DNA from: Serratia marcescens subsp. marcescens ATCC 13880 | Lineage (GTDB): Bacteria; Pseudomonadota; Gammaproteobacteria; Enterobacterales; Enterobacteriaceae | Assembly: GCF_017299535.1 (NCBI RefSeq) | Contig: NZ_CP071238.1 | Location: 1,488,001 to 1,552,000, forward strand | Length of the DNA: 64,000 nucleotides | Direction: 5' to 3' | The notes under the pieces: model-generated | Databases searched by the model: none | The model's input: only the letters and a program-made list of their open reading frames with translations | What the model was told of the DNA's origin: nothing | Position numbers and translations under genes: made by a program | Shown here: positions 1 through 8,027 of the stretch, in pieces | How the letters are laid out: the number at the start of each line of letters is the position of its first letter | Position numbering within the stretch: the first letter of the stretch is position 1

Positions 1-68
1 CGCCAATAGTGTTTTCCGGGCATGCATTAAGATGATTTTTCATTGGCCGGCCAACGGGAGAAAAAGGC

Positions 69-545
69 ATGAAAGGCGAGCATCATTATCAGGTGGCGGT
101 CACCTGGCAGGGGAATCTGGGGGCAGGCACGGAAGATTACCGCGCCTATGGGCGCGATCACCTGATCGGCGCCGCGGGCAAGGCAGATATCGCCGGCTCA
201 GCCGATCCGGCCTTCCGCGGTGACGCGACGCGCTGGAATCCGGAAGATTTGCTGGTGGCATCGCTCAGCGCCTGTCACAAATTATGGTATCTGCATCTGT
301 GCGCCACCTCGGGGATTTCGGTGCTGGCCTATCAGGACGATGCCGTGGGGGTGATGCGCGAAGACGCCGCGCGCGGCGGCTTTTTTACCTCGGTGACGCT
401 GCGGCCGCAGGTCACAGTGCGCGATGGTGACGATCTGCAGTTGGCGCAACAGCTTCACGAGAAGGCGCATCACCTGTGCTTTATCGCCAACTCGGTGAAT
501 TTCCCGGTGGCGTGTGAGCCGCATGCCGCGTACGCAACCCGCTGA
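69..545 (+). CDS. OsmC/Ohr family peroxiredoxin-like protein
   Basis: 158 aa, the usual length for the OsmC family, whose members reduce organic hydroperoxides in the cytoplasm with a pair of cysteines. Cys69 lies in the SACH motif of the first helix, and Cys137 (HHLCFIANS) sits about 68 residues later, where the second redox cysteine is expected. The ATG has a purine-rich stretch (GGAGAAAAAGG) just upstream. The protein is nearer the broad OsmC-like group than true Ohr, because the usual CP motif around the second cysteine is absent. A desaturase gene follows after 90 bases on the same strand. The peroxidase role is from the family; the substrate is unknown. Confidence 0.85.
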   Translation: MKGEHHYQVAVTWQGNLGAGTEDYRAYGRDHLIGAAGKADIAGSADPAFRGDATRWNPEDLLVASLSACHKLWYLHLCATSGISVLAYQDDAVGVMREDAARGGFFTSVTLRPQVTVRDGDDLQLAQQLHEKAHHLCFIANSVNFPVACEPHAAYATR

Positions 546-635
546 ATTTTCACTTAGCTTTGCCATTTTCGTTATTTTGAACGTCGTTACGGCTCACGGA
601 TACTGGGGGGAAACTCCTCAACCGCGAGCCGCAGC

Positions 636-1694
636 ATGTCCCACGCCCACTATTTGCACCCCGAACAACGCGACCGCATCCGGCGGCTTTATCAGCGTTG
701 GCACTGGCGGCTGGAACTGCCCACCTGGGGGATCATGGCGGCAGTGTACGGCGGCTGGTTCGGCGTGGCGCATTATTGGCAGGCGCTGGGTCCATGGCTT
801 GGCGCGCCGCTACTGATCCTGCTGACCACCGGGTATATGTCGCTGCAACACGAGCTGATCCACGGCCATCCGACGCGCTGGCCGCGCGTCAATCAGCTGT
901 TCGGCCTGTTGCCGCTGGCGGTGTGGTATCCCTACGGGCTGTATCGGGATTCGCATCTGCGCCATCACCGCAACGACCACCTGACCGATCCGCATGAAGA
1001 TCCCGAAAGTTACTACTTCAGCGCCGCGCAGTGGCGGCGTTATCCCCGCCTGCTGCCGCTGTTGGCCGCGGTGCGCAATACGCTGATCGGCCGGGTGCTC
1101 CTCGGCCCGGCGCTGGATATCGTCACCACGCTGTTCGGCGCAGTGAAGACGCTTGCAGCGGGCGATCGGCGCGCCTGGGCGATGTGGCTGGCGCACCTGT
1201 CGCTGTTGGCGCTGCTGCTGTACTGGCTGCAGATGCAGGGCATCGGCGCGGCGTTTTACCTGTTGGCCATCAGCTACCCGGCGCTGGCGCTGACCAAGGT
1301 AAGATCGTTTTTTGAGCATCGCGCCGTGGACGCACCGCAGGCACGTTCTATTATTAATGAGGCGGGCTGGCCGTGGCGGCTGCTGTTTCTCAATCTGAAC
1401 TACCATTTAGTGCATCACGATTTGCCCGGCCTGCCCTGGTATGGCCTGCGCGAAGTCTACCTGGCGGAACGCGAGGCGTATCAGCGCCGCAGCCAGGGAT
1501 TCGTCGCGCAGGGTTATGGCGAGTGGCTACGCGATTACGCGCTGACGCCGATCGACGTCGGCGTGCATCCGCTGAGCGCCGGCGAACGGCGGGAGGAACG
1601 CGATGTCCTGCCGAAGAAAAAACTTATTGCGCGCTGGAAGCGTGTTTCTCAGGATTTTCCAACCGAACTGGCCCATGAGCCGGAAAACATATAA
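636..1694 (+). CDS. membrane fatty acid desaturase-like di-iron protein
   Basis: 352-aa integral membrane protein of the FA_desaturase superfamily. The three histidine clusters that bind the di-iron centre are present: HELIHGH (residues 72-78), HLRHH (107-111) and HLVHH (257-261). Hydrophobic segments flank them. These enzymes use oxygen to desaturate or hydroxylate acyl chains or other lipophilic or small substrates; the sequence does not show which. The last 30 residues are very basic. The stop codon is only 13 bases before the osmF start, so the gene is probably co-transcribed with the ABC importer. An acyl-lipid desaturase is the default reading; a hydroxylase acting on an imported compound is the alternative. 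Confidence 0.8.
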   Translation: MSHAHYLHPEQRDRIRRLYQRWHWRLELPTWGIMAAVYGGWFGVAHYWQALGPWLGAPLLILLTTGYMSLQHELIHGHPTRWPRVNQLFGLLPLAVWYPYGLYRDSHLRHHRNDHLTDPHEDPESYYFSAAQWRRYPRLLPLLAAVRNTLIGRVLLGPALDIVTTLFGAVKTLAAGDRRAWAMWLAHLSLLALLLYWLQMQGIGAAFYLLAISYPALALTKVRSFFEHRAVDAPQARSIINEAGWPWRLLFLNLNYHLVHHDLPGLPWYGLREVYLAEREAYQRRSQGFVAQGYGEWLRDYALTPIDVGVHPLSAGERREERDVLPKKKLIARWKRVSQDFPTELAHEPENI

Positions 1695-1707
1695 CCAGAG
1701 GAAAAGT

Positions 1708-2637
1708 ATGGCAATCACCTTATCACGCGGACGTTCCTTTGCCGTCGCCCTGGCTCTGCTGGCCGCCAGCGGTCTGGCGCAGGCGGCCGACTCGGTGCGC
1801 GTCGGCTCCAAGATCGATACCGAAGGTTCGCTGCTCGGCAACATCATCGTGCAGGTGCTGGAAGCCAACGGCATTAAAACCACCAACAAGCTGCAGCTCG
1901 GCACCACCAAGGTGCTGCGCGGCGCCATCACCTCCGGCGAGATCGACATCTACCCGGAATACACCGGCAACGGCGCATTTTTCTTCTCCGATGAGAAAGA
2001 TCCGGCGTGGAAGAACGCCCAGGCCGGCTTCGAGAAGGTGAAGCAGCTCGATTACGACAAAAACAAAATCGTCTGGTTGGACGCCGCGCCGGCCAACAAT
2101 ACCTGGACCATCGCCATTCGTCAGGACGTGGCGGACGCCAACCATCTCAAAACGCTGGCGGATCTCGGCAAGTGGATCAACGGCGGCGGCAAGTTCAAGC
2201 TGGCGGCCTCGGCGGAATTTATCGAACGGCCGGATGCGCTGCCGGCGTTCCAGAACGCCTACGGCTTCAAACTGAATCAGGATCAGCTGCTGTCCCTGGC
2301 CGGCGGCGACACGGCGGTGACCATCAAGGCGGCGGCGGAGCAGACCTCCGGCGTCAATGCGGCGATGGCCTACGGCACCGATGGCCCGGTGGCGGCGCTG
2401 GGGCTGCAGACGCTGGCGGACCCGAAAGGCGTACAGCCGATCTACGCGCCGGCGCCGATCGTGCGCGAAGCGGCGCTGAAGGCGCACGCCAATCTGCCTG
2501 AGCTGCTGAAGCCGGTATTCGCCTCGCTGGACGGGCCGACGCTGCAAAAACTCAACGCGCAGATCGCCGTGGAAGGCCAGGACGCCAAACAGGTGGCGGC
2601 CGCTTACCTGAAAGAGAAAGGGTTTGTTAAGGGATAA
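1708..2637 (+). CDS. osmF: glycine betaine/osmoprotectant ABC transporter substrate-binding protein (OsmF/YehZ)
   Basis: 309 aa with a typical Sec signal peptide (hydrophobic core from about residue 10, cleavage after AQA near residue 25), so the mature protein is periplasmic. It belongs to the OpuAC/ProX-like family of quaternary-amine binding proteins (EIDIYPEYTGN is typical). The ATG chosen has AGAGGAAA upstream; an in-frame upstream extension to 1603 lies inside the desaturase gene and is rejected. First gene of osmF-yehY-yehX-yehW, the same order as E. coli yehZYXW. In E. coli this system is sigma-S and osmotically induced and has low affinity for betaine. The ligand here is inferred. 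Confidence 0.88.
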   Translation: MAITLSRGRSFAVALALLAASGLAQAADSVRVGSKIDTEGSLLGNIIVQVLEANGIKTTNKLQLGTTKVLRGAITSGEIDIYPEYTGNGAFFFSDEKDPAWKNAQAGFEKVKQLDYDKNKIVWLDAAPANNTWTIAIRQDVADANHLKTLADLGKWINGGGKFKLAASAEFIERPDALPAFQNAYGFKLNQDQLLSLAGGDTAVTIKAAAEQTSGVNAAMAYGTDGPVAALGLQTLADPKGVQPIYAPAPIVREAALKAHANLPELLKPVFASLDGPTLQKLNAQIAVEGQDAKQVAAAYLKEKGFVKG

Positions 2638-2698
2638 TGCCGAGGTGCCCCCTTTGCCGTCGGGAGAGGGGGTAAACCGAGGGAGCCGGAGCGTTTCT

Positions 2699-3859
2699 TT
2701 GACTATCGCCGTAAAACATCGCGTCTTGTTGACGCTGTTCATGCTGTTGCTGCTGGCCGCCTTCGGCCTGCCGTTCCTCAGTTATGCCCCCAATCGTCTG
2801 CTGTCGGGTAAAAGCCTGTCCTTATTCTCCCTGCTGCACGGCCCGGCGCTGTGGCTGCTGTTGCCGCTGGCGGCGTTGGCGATCCTCAGCCTGTTGCCGC
2901 CGACGCGGGGACGGGCGCTGCTGACGGCGCTGGCCGCCTGCGGGGTGCTGACGCTGGCGTTCTGGATCAGTGGGCAGGCCGCCGGGCGTCTGGCGCAGGA
3001 GGGATCGCGCCTGGCGCGCACCTCCTGGGGCAGCGGCTGCTGGCTGACGATGGCGCTGAGCCTGCTGATCGCCGCCGACGCCATGACGCGCCTCACCGCG
3101 TCGCATCTGCGGCGGATGCTGGGCAACGCGCTGGTGCTGGTGCCGCCGGCGCTGCTGCTGTTCGGCCATCAGCTCGATCAGCTGTCGCTGCTGAAGGAGT
3201 ACCATAATCGGCAGGAGGTGTTTGACGCCGCGTTGTTGCAGCACCTGACCATTCTGCTGGCGACGATGGCCCCGGCGCTGGCGATCGGCGTGCCGCTCGG
3301 GGTGCTGTGCTTTCGTTCCGAACGCTGGCAGCGGCCGATTTTCTCCGCGCTGAACATTATCCAGACTGTGCCGTCCATCGCGCTGTTCGGCCTGCTGATC
3401 GCGCCGCTGGCGGGGCTGGCGACGGCGGTGCCCTGGCTGGCGGAGCACGGCGTCAGCGGTATCGGCATGGCGCCGGCGATCGTGGCGCTGGTGCTGTACG
3501 CGCTGTTGCCGCTGGTGCGCAGCGTGGTGGCGGGGCTGCAAAGTGTGCCGGCCGGCGTGATTGAGTCCGCCACCGGCATGGGGTTGACGCGCGGGCAGAT
3601 CTTCCTGCGCGTGCAGCTGCCGTTGGCGCTGCCGCTATTCCTGACCGGCGTGCGCATTCTGGCGGTGCAGACCGTCGGCATGGCGGTGGTAGCGGCGCTG
3701 ATCGGCGCCGGCGGTTTTGGCGCCATCGTTTTTCAGGGGCTGCTCAGCAGCGCGCTGGATCTGGTTCTGCTGGGGGTGATCCCGGTGGTCATGATGGCGG
3801 TCATCGTCGATTCGCTGTTTAAATTTTGGGTTTCAATCCTGGACGTATCGCGCCGATGA
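2699..3859 (+). CDS. yehY: osmoprotectant ABC transporter permease (YehY)
   Basis: Inner-membrane permease of the OsmF system, 386 aa from the TTG chosen here, close to E. coli YehY. TTG at 2699 is preceded by GGAG at 2688-2691. The longer reading frame from TTG 2624 would overlap osmF and add a non-hydrophobic leader, so it is rejected. There are several N-terminal hydrophobic helices, then the BPD_transp_1 core with its EAA-like loop (VVAGLQSVPAGVIESATGMG) in the second half. The end overlaps the yehX start as ATGA, implying translational coupling. The use of TTG is unusual among the neighbours. Confidence 0.85.
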   Translation: MTIAVKHRVLLTLFMLLLLAAFGLPFLSYAPNRLLSGKSLSLFSLLHGPALWLLLPLAALAILSLLPPTRGRALLTALAACGVLTLAFWISGQAAGRLAQEGSRLARTSWGSGCWLTMALSLLIAADAMTRLTASHLRRMLGNALVLVPPALLLFGHQLDQLSLLKEYHNRQEVFDAALLQHLTILLATMAPALAIGVPLGVLCFRSERWQRPIFSALNIIQTVPSIALFGLLIAPLAGLATAVPWLAEHGVSGIGMAPAIVALVLYALLPLVRSVVAGLQSVPAGVIESATGMGLTRGQIFLRVQLPLALPLFLTGVRILAVQTVGMAVVAALIGAGGFGAIVFQGLLSSALDLVLLGVIPVVMMAVIVDSLFKFWVSILDVSRR

Positions 3860-4791
3860 TTCACTTTGAGCAAGTCAGTAAAATTTTTCAGGGCAAGCCG
3901 GCGGTCGACGATCTCACGCTGCACATCGCCGAGGGTGAATTCACCGTGTTGATCGGCACCTCGGGTTCCGGCAAGTCCACGACGTTAAAAATGATCAATC
4001 GCCTGATCGAACACGATCGGGGCAAGATCCTCTTTGCCGGCGAAGAGATCCAGTCGTTCAAACCGCAGGATCTGCGGCGGCGCATGGGCTATGCGATCCA
4101 ATCGATCGGTCTGTTCCCGCACTGGACGGTGGAGGAGAACATCGCCACCGTGCCGCAGCTGCTGAAATGGCCGCGCGCGCGCATTCGCGATCGGGTTACC
4201 GAACTGTTGGAGCTGCTGCATCTGGAGCCGGATCTGTTTCGCCGCCGCTATCCGCACCAGCTGTCCGGCGGGCAGCAGCAGCGGGTGGGGGTGGCGCGCG
4301 CGCTGGCTGCCGATCCCGAGGTGTTGCTGATGGACGAACCGTTCGGCGCGCTGGATCCGGTCACCCGAGCGGCGCTGCAGGCGGAGATCGCGCGCATCCA
4401 TCAGCTCTCCGGCCGCACCATTGTGCTGGTGACGCACGATATCGACGAGGCGTTGGGCCTGGCGGATCGCCTGGTGTTGCTCGATCAGGGGCGGGTGGTG
4501 CAACAGGGCACGCCGCTGACGCTGTTGACTGCACCGGCCAACGACTTCGTGCGCGATTTCTTCGGGCGCAGCGATCGCGGCATCAAGCTGCTGTCGCTGG
4601 GTACGGTGGCGGAGCGGGTGCGGCCCGGCGTCGCCGGGGGCGAGCCGATCGCCGCCGCCATGAGTCTGCGCGAGGCGCTGTCGGTGTTTGTGGCGCGCGG
4701 CAGCGACTGCCTGCCGGTGGTGGATGAACGGGGCGAAGCGTTGGGGGTGTTGCATTTCAACGATCTGATCGCCGGGCAGGCGCTATCATGA
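3856..4791 (+). CDS. yehX: osmoprotectant ABC transporter ATP-binding protein (YehX)
   Basis: 311-aa ATPase of the proV/opuCA type. Walker A is GTSGSGKST near residue 38, the signature [15 protein letters not shown] near 139, Walker [13 protein letters not shown] near 160, and the switch histidine lies in [10 protein letters not shown]. The C-terminal 70 residues form a partial CBS region ([21 protein letters not shown]), the part that senses ionic strength in related transporters. The start overlaps the yehY stop and the stop overlaps the yehW start (ATGA both times), so the three are translated as one unit. It energises import by YehY and YehW. Confidence 0.9.
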   Translation: MIHFEQVSKIFQGKPAVDDLTLHIAEGEFTVLIGTSGSGKSTTLKMINRLIEHDRGKILFAGEEIQSFKPQDLRRRMGYAIQSIGLFPHWTVEENIATVPQLLKWPRARIRDRVTELLELLHLEPDLFRRRYPHQLSGGQQQRVGVARALAADPEVLLMDEPFGALDPVTRAALQAEIARIHQLSGRTIVLVTHDIDEALGLADRLVLLDQGRVVQQGTPLTLLTAPANDFVRDFFGRSDRGIKLLSLGTVAERVRPGVAGGEPIAAAMSLREALSVFVARGSDCLPVVDERGEALGVLHFNDLIAGQALS

Positions 4792-5561
4792 GCGGGCGCA
4801 TCGGGCGCCTGCTGCGCGATCCGTTGCCCTGGACGCTGGCGCTGCTGTTGGCGCTGGTGTTCGGCATGGATCATCTGCGCGGCTTGTTCGCCGCCTGGTT
4901 CCCCGATCTGGAGCGGCCCATTTATCAGCAGGACAGCTTTATCGCGCTGGTGGGGGCGCACCTGTCGCTGGTGGCGATCTCCAGCCTGATCGCGGTGGCG
5001 ATCGGCGTGGCGGCGGGCGTGGCTGTGACCCGACGCAGCGGCCGGGAATTTCGTTCGCTGGTGGAAACGGTGGTGGCGGTGGGGCAGACCTTCCCGCCGG
5101 TGGCGGTGTTGGCGGTGGCGGTGCCGGTGATGGGCTTCAGCGAACAGCCGGCGATCATCGCGCTGGTGCTGTACGGCCTGCTGCCGATCCTGCAGGGCAC
5201 GCTGGCGGGCATCGAATCGGTGCCGCCCTCCACGCGCGAGATCGCCCGCGGCGTGGGGATGAGCGCCTGGCAAATTCTGTGGCGGGTTGAACTGCCGCTG
5301 GCGGCGCCGGTGATCGTCGCCGGGATCCGCACCTCGGTGATCATCAACATCGGCACGGCGGCCATCGCTTCCACCGTTGGCACCAAGACGCTCGGCTCGC
5401 CGATCATCATCGGCCTGAGTGGGTTTAACACCGCCTATGTGATCCAGGGCGCGGCGGTGGTGGCGCTGTTGGCTATTATCACCGATATGCTGTTCGAACG
5501 TTGGGTGCGTTATCTCACCGCCTGGCGTCAGCAGACGCTGGCGGCCACTTCGGCGGGGTAA
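4788..5561 (+). CDS. yehW: osmoprotectant ABC transporter permease (YehW)
   Basis: 257 aa with about six hydrophobic segments and the BPD_transp_1 domain; the coupling loop is [21 protein letters not shown] around residues 140-160. It is shorter than YehY, as in E. coli, where the two permeases form the heteromeric channel. The start overlaps the yehX stop by four bases. The next gene begins seven bases after its stop, so the operon very likely continues into the PhnD-like gene, which the E. coli operon lacks. Confidence 0.88.
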   Translation: MSGRIGRLLRDPLPWTLALLLALVFGMDHLRGLFAAWFPDLERPIYQQDSFIALVGAHLSLVAISSLIAVAIGVAAGVAVTRRSGREFRSLVETVVAVGQTFPPVAVLAVAVPVMGFSEQPAIIALVLYGLLPILQGTLAGIESVPPSTREIARGVGMSAWQILWRVELPLAAPVIVAGIRTSVIINIGTAAIASTVGTKTLGSPIIIGLSGFNTAYVIQGAAVVALLAIITDMLFERWVRYLTAWRQQTLAATSAG

Positions 5562-5568
5562 GGGGGAA

Positions 5569-6351
5569 ATGATGCAGGTGTCTCTACCGATGTACGGCGT
5601 TGGCCGGGAGCAGGCCGAATCCTTCTGGCAGGTGTTGCGCGACAAGCTGCTGCGGCTGGGGTTGCCGGCGGCGCCGGAACGGCTCAGCTGGCCGGACGAT
5701 CTGGCGCAGCACTGGCGGCGCGACGATCTGCTGCTCAGCCAAACCTGCGGTTATCCGTTGGTCAGCACCTTGCCGCAGGTGCAGCTAATCGGCACCTACC
5801 ACTACCGGGTGGAAGGGTGCGACGGGCCGAATTACCGCAGCTGGCTGGTGGTGCGCGCGGACGATCCCGGCGAGCGGCTGGCGGATTTTCGCGGCCGAAC
5901 GGCGGCGTATAACAGCACCGATTCCCAGTCCGGCTACAACGGCCTGCGCGCGCTGATCGCGCCGCTGGCGCAGGACGGGAAATTCTTCGGGGCGGCTATC
6001 GCCTCCGGCGCGCATTATCAGTCACTGAAGCTGATCCGCAGCGGGCAGGCGGATATCGCCGCCATCGATTCGATCAGCATGGAACTGCTGCGCCGCGCGC
6101 AGCCACAGGCGCTGGAGGGGCTGAAAATCATCGGCCGCACGGCGGCGGTGCCGGGCCTGCCGTTGATCACCGCAGCCGGCACGCCGCCGGAACAGGTGGA
6201 AATCCTGCGCGCCGGCGCCCGAGCGATGCTGGATGAGGCGGTCAGCGACCGCCTGCTGATCGGCGATTTCAGCCTGGTGCCGCGTTCGGCCTACCAGATT
6301 ATCACCGTGCTGGAACAGCAGGCCGCCGCGCAGGGCGTGACGGCGCTCTAG
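5569..6351 (+). CDS. PhnD/SsuA-like phosphate/phosphonate-binding family protein, no signal peptide
   Basis: 260 aa resembling the PhnD family of periplasmic-binding-protein folds (LADFRGRTAAYNSTDSQSGYNGLRALI, then SLKLIRSGQADIAAIDSISMELL, typical of the ligand-cleft region). The N-terminus (MMQVSLPMYGVGREQAESFW) has no hydrophobic signal sequence, so as read it is cytoplasmic. ATG occurs twice at the start (5569 and 5572) after GGGGGAA. As the last gene of the OsmF-type operon it could be a soluble ligand sensor or a small-molecule enzyme. Ligand and role are not shown by the sequence. Confidence 0.7.
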   Translation: MMQVSLPMYGVGREQAESFWQVLRDKLLRLGLPAAPERLSWPDDLAQHWRRDDLLLSQTCGYPLVSTLPQVQLIGTYHYRVEGCDGPNYRSWLVVRADDPGERLADFRGRTAAYNSTDSQSGYNGLRALIAPLAQDGKFFGAAIASGAHYQSLKLIRSGQADIAAIDSISMELLRRAQPQALEGLKIIGRTAAVPGLPLITAAGTPPEQVEILRAGARAMLDEAVSDRLLIGDFSLVPRSAYQIITVLEQQAAAQGVTAL

Positions 6352-6357
6352 CCGCCG

Positions 6358-7077
6358 TTACAGCAGGCCGCCGCCGTCGATGTCGATCACGCTGCCGGTG
6401 ACGAAGCCGTTCTCCATCGCCAGCAGATAACCCGCCGCGACGTCGGCCGCCTGGCCGACCCTGCCGACCGGCAGGCTGACGCTTACGCGCTCGAACAGCG
6501 CCTGACGCTGTGCGGCGCTCATGCCGTCGTAGGCTTCGGTGGCGGTGATGCCGGGGCTGACCACGTTCACCCGCCGCGGCGCCAACTCCTTCGCCAGCTG
6601 TTTGCCGACCGCTTCCAGCGCGGCGTTGATGGCGGTTTTGACCAACTGACCGTTGAGGTATTTACGCGACAGCTGGCCGGAGGTCAGGGTGATCGAGCCC
6701 TGCGGCCCCAGCGTCGGCAGCGCGGCCTGCACCGCGCGCAAGCTGCCCCAGAATTTGACGTTGAAGTCGGCCTGCGCCTGCTCAAAAGCAGTCTCCGCCA
6801 GCGGCTTCGCGTCCACCAACGGCCCGGCGGTGATCACCAGATGGTCGAAAGCGCCGACGGCGGCAAACAGCGCATGCAGCGACGCTTCATCGGTCAGATC
6901 GACCTGCATCAGATGCAGCGCGTCGTTTTTCTCCCCGGCATGGGGAAGGCGGCGCGAAGCCAGCACCACTTCAGCGCCGCGCGCCGCCGCCGCGTAGGCC
7001 ACCGCGGCGCCAATGCCGCTGGTGCCGCCCAAGATCACCAGTTTTTTTTGTTTCAGGGGGGAGTCAGGAATCGTCAT
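6358..7077 (-). CDS. short-chain dehydrogenase/reductase
   Basis: 239-aa SDR. The NAD(P)-binding glycine motif GGTSGIG is near residue 18, and the strand-4 region reads VITAGP rather than NNAG. The active site lacks the standard YxxxK: the Ser region SGQLSRKYLNGQLVKTAINAALE shows K but the tyrosine spacing is shifted, so catalysis needs care. C-terminal VTGSVIDIDGGGLL is typical. The ATG chosen has AAGAGG upstream; a 22-residue in-frame upstream extension has no ribosome site. It converges on the PhnD-like gene with a six-base gap. Substrate unknown. Confidence 0.82.
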   Translation of the reverse strand: MTIPDSPLKQKKLVILGGTSGIGAAVAYAAAARGAEVVLASRRLPHAGEKNDALHLMQVDLTDEASLHALFAAVGAFDHLVITAGPLVDAKPLAETAFEQAQADFNVKFWGSLRAVQAALPTLGPQGSITLTSGQLSRKYLNGQLVKTAINAALEAVGKQLAKELAPRRVNVVSPGITATEAYDGMSAAQRQALFERVSVSLPVGRVGQAADVAAGYLLAMENGFVTGSVIDIDGGGLL

Positions 7078-7183
7078 GTTAAGGCCTCTTTTTAGGTAAG
7101 TTTCAACGGGATCTATCTTTCCTGATTGAAAATCACCTAACAATCGGCCTTACTGATAAACACTTATTAATAAATATTAAAGA

Positions 7184-7564
7184 TCATGCCGCGCTAAAGC
7201 GGGCGTTTAGCTTCTGATCCACGATGATTTCGAAATCGGTAAACAGCGCTCGGGGTTTCACTGAACGCCCCTGTTTTTCCAGTGCCACCAGGCCGTGCCC
7301 GCTCAGTGTTTTCAGCGTGGTGGACAGATTGCTGACCTGGCGCCCCGACAGTTCGGCCAACTGGCTGATGGTCTCGGGGCGGGCAGTGTCGATCAGACGC
7401 AGCAGGGCAATATTCTCGTTGCTGAGCACTTGGGCCAGCGCAATCATCGACGTAAACCACACTTTGGGCTCACGTTCCTGTGGCTGGTATTCCCCTTTTG
7501 CGATCGCCAGTGTGCGTTTGCGAATCAGTTCTTCAGGCATCACGCCAATCAGTGCTTTCATCAT
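7184..7564 (-). CDS. HTH-type antitoxin/regulator, HVO_A0114-like
   Basis: 126 aa with a winged-helix region (ETISQLAELSGRQVSNLSTTLKTLSGHGLVALEK, residues about 65-98), as in small MarR/ArsR-like DNA-binding proteins of the HVO_A0114 group, which are often found next to TumE-family toxins. The first ATG overlaps the toxin stop (TGATG), so it is translationally coupled to the upstream toxin gene; the next codon is also ATG. Antitoxin and autorepressor are inferred from context; a palindrome lies in the operon promoter at 7948-7964. Confidence 0.72.
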   Translation of the reverse strand: MMKALIGVMPEELIRKRTLAIAKGEYQPQEREPKVWFTSMIALAQVLSNENIALLRLIDTARPETISQLAELSGRQVSNLSTTLKTLSGHGLVALEKQGRSVKPRALFTDFEIIVDQKLNARFSAA

Positions 7565-7929
7565 CAACCTCGGTTTTCTCTCTTGCGTATGACTTCGTCT
7601 ATCCGGGTAAAAAAATCTTCCACCAACTGATAGGCGGAATGAAACTCGTAGGGTGAACCTTTGTCCGTCGGGGAGTCATGTTGGTGATCGTAAACGACGC
7701 GGCCTGAAAATTTACCTTTGCGGGGTGTTTTAATGGCATGCGCGTTATCTATGCCAAAAACCCGGGTATTGTGGTTATCATGCAAGGTTAAATTGTAACG
7801 GATGCCGTGAGGGATAAAGGCCGTTTGGGTCACCGTCCAAGCCTCGATTTTCCACCAATAGCCATCCTCACGATTGACCCGCGTGCCATGCAGGCTAAGG
7901 ATGTAGTCCAGTCCGTTGTGTTCATCCAT
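7564..7929 (-). CDS. TumE-family (DUF6516) toxin-like protein
   Basis: 121 aa, resembling the DUF6516/TumE family (GLDYILSLHGTRVNREDGYWWKIEAWTV at the start; PYEFHSAYQLVEDFFTRIDEVI at the end). The family is annotated as the toxin of a toxin-antitoxin pair; the biochemical target is not known to me. First gene of a two-gene operon with the HTH protein, so toxin precedes antitoxin, the reverse of the common order. Base composition is visibly lower in GC than the flanking genes, which suggests acquisition. GGAG lies nine bases before the ATG. Confidence 0.7.
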   Translation of the reverse strand: MDEHNGLDYILSLHGTRVNREDGYWWKIEAWTVTQTAFIPHGIRYNLTLHDNHNTRVFGIDNAHAIKTPRKGKFSGRVVYDHQHDSPTDKGSPYEFHSAYQLVEDFFTRIDEVIRKRENRG

Positions 7930-7947
7930 TGATCAAAGCTCCATTAA

Positions 7948-7964
7948 TTATGATCTAATCATAA
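7948..7964. promoter_or_regulatory. palindromic operator of the toxin-antitoxin operon
   Basis: Perfect inverted repeat TTATGAT-CTA-ATCATAA, 18 bases upstream of the toxin start in an AT-rich promoter region. Its position fits an autorepression site for the HTH antitoxin. The LysR gene at 8028 is divergent, so the site could also affect that promoter. Confidence 0.5.
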
Positions 7965-8027
7965 CTATTGGGCGTTTTATCGTCAATCCGATACGCCGTG
8001 AATCCGGCTCTCTAAGAAGGGAAATAC

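Noticed and set aside
2624..2698. Longer yehY reading frame from TTG 2624
   Set aside because: Overlaps the osmF 3' end, lacks a ribosome site and would lengthen the protein beyond the family; TTG 2699 has GGAG correctly placed.
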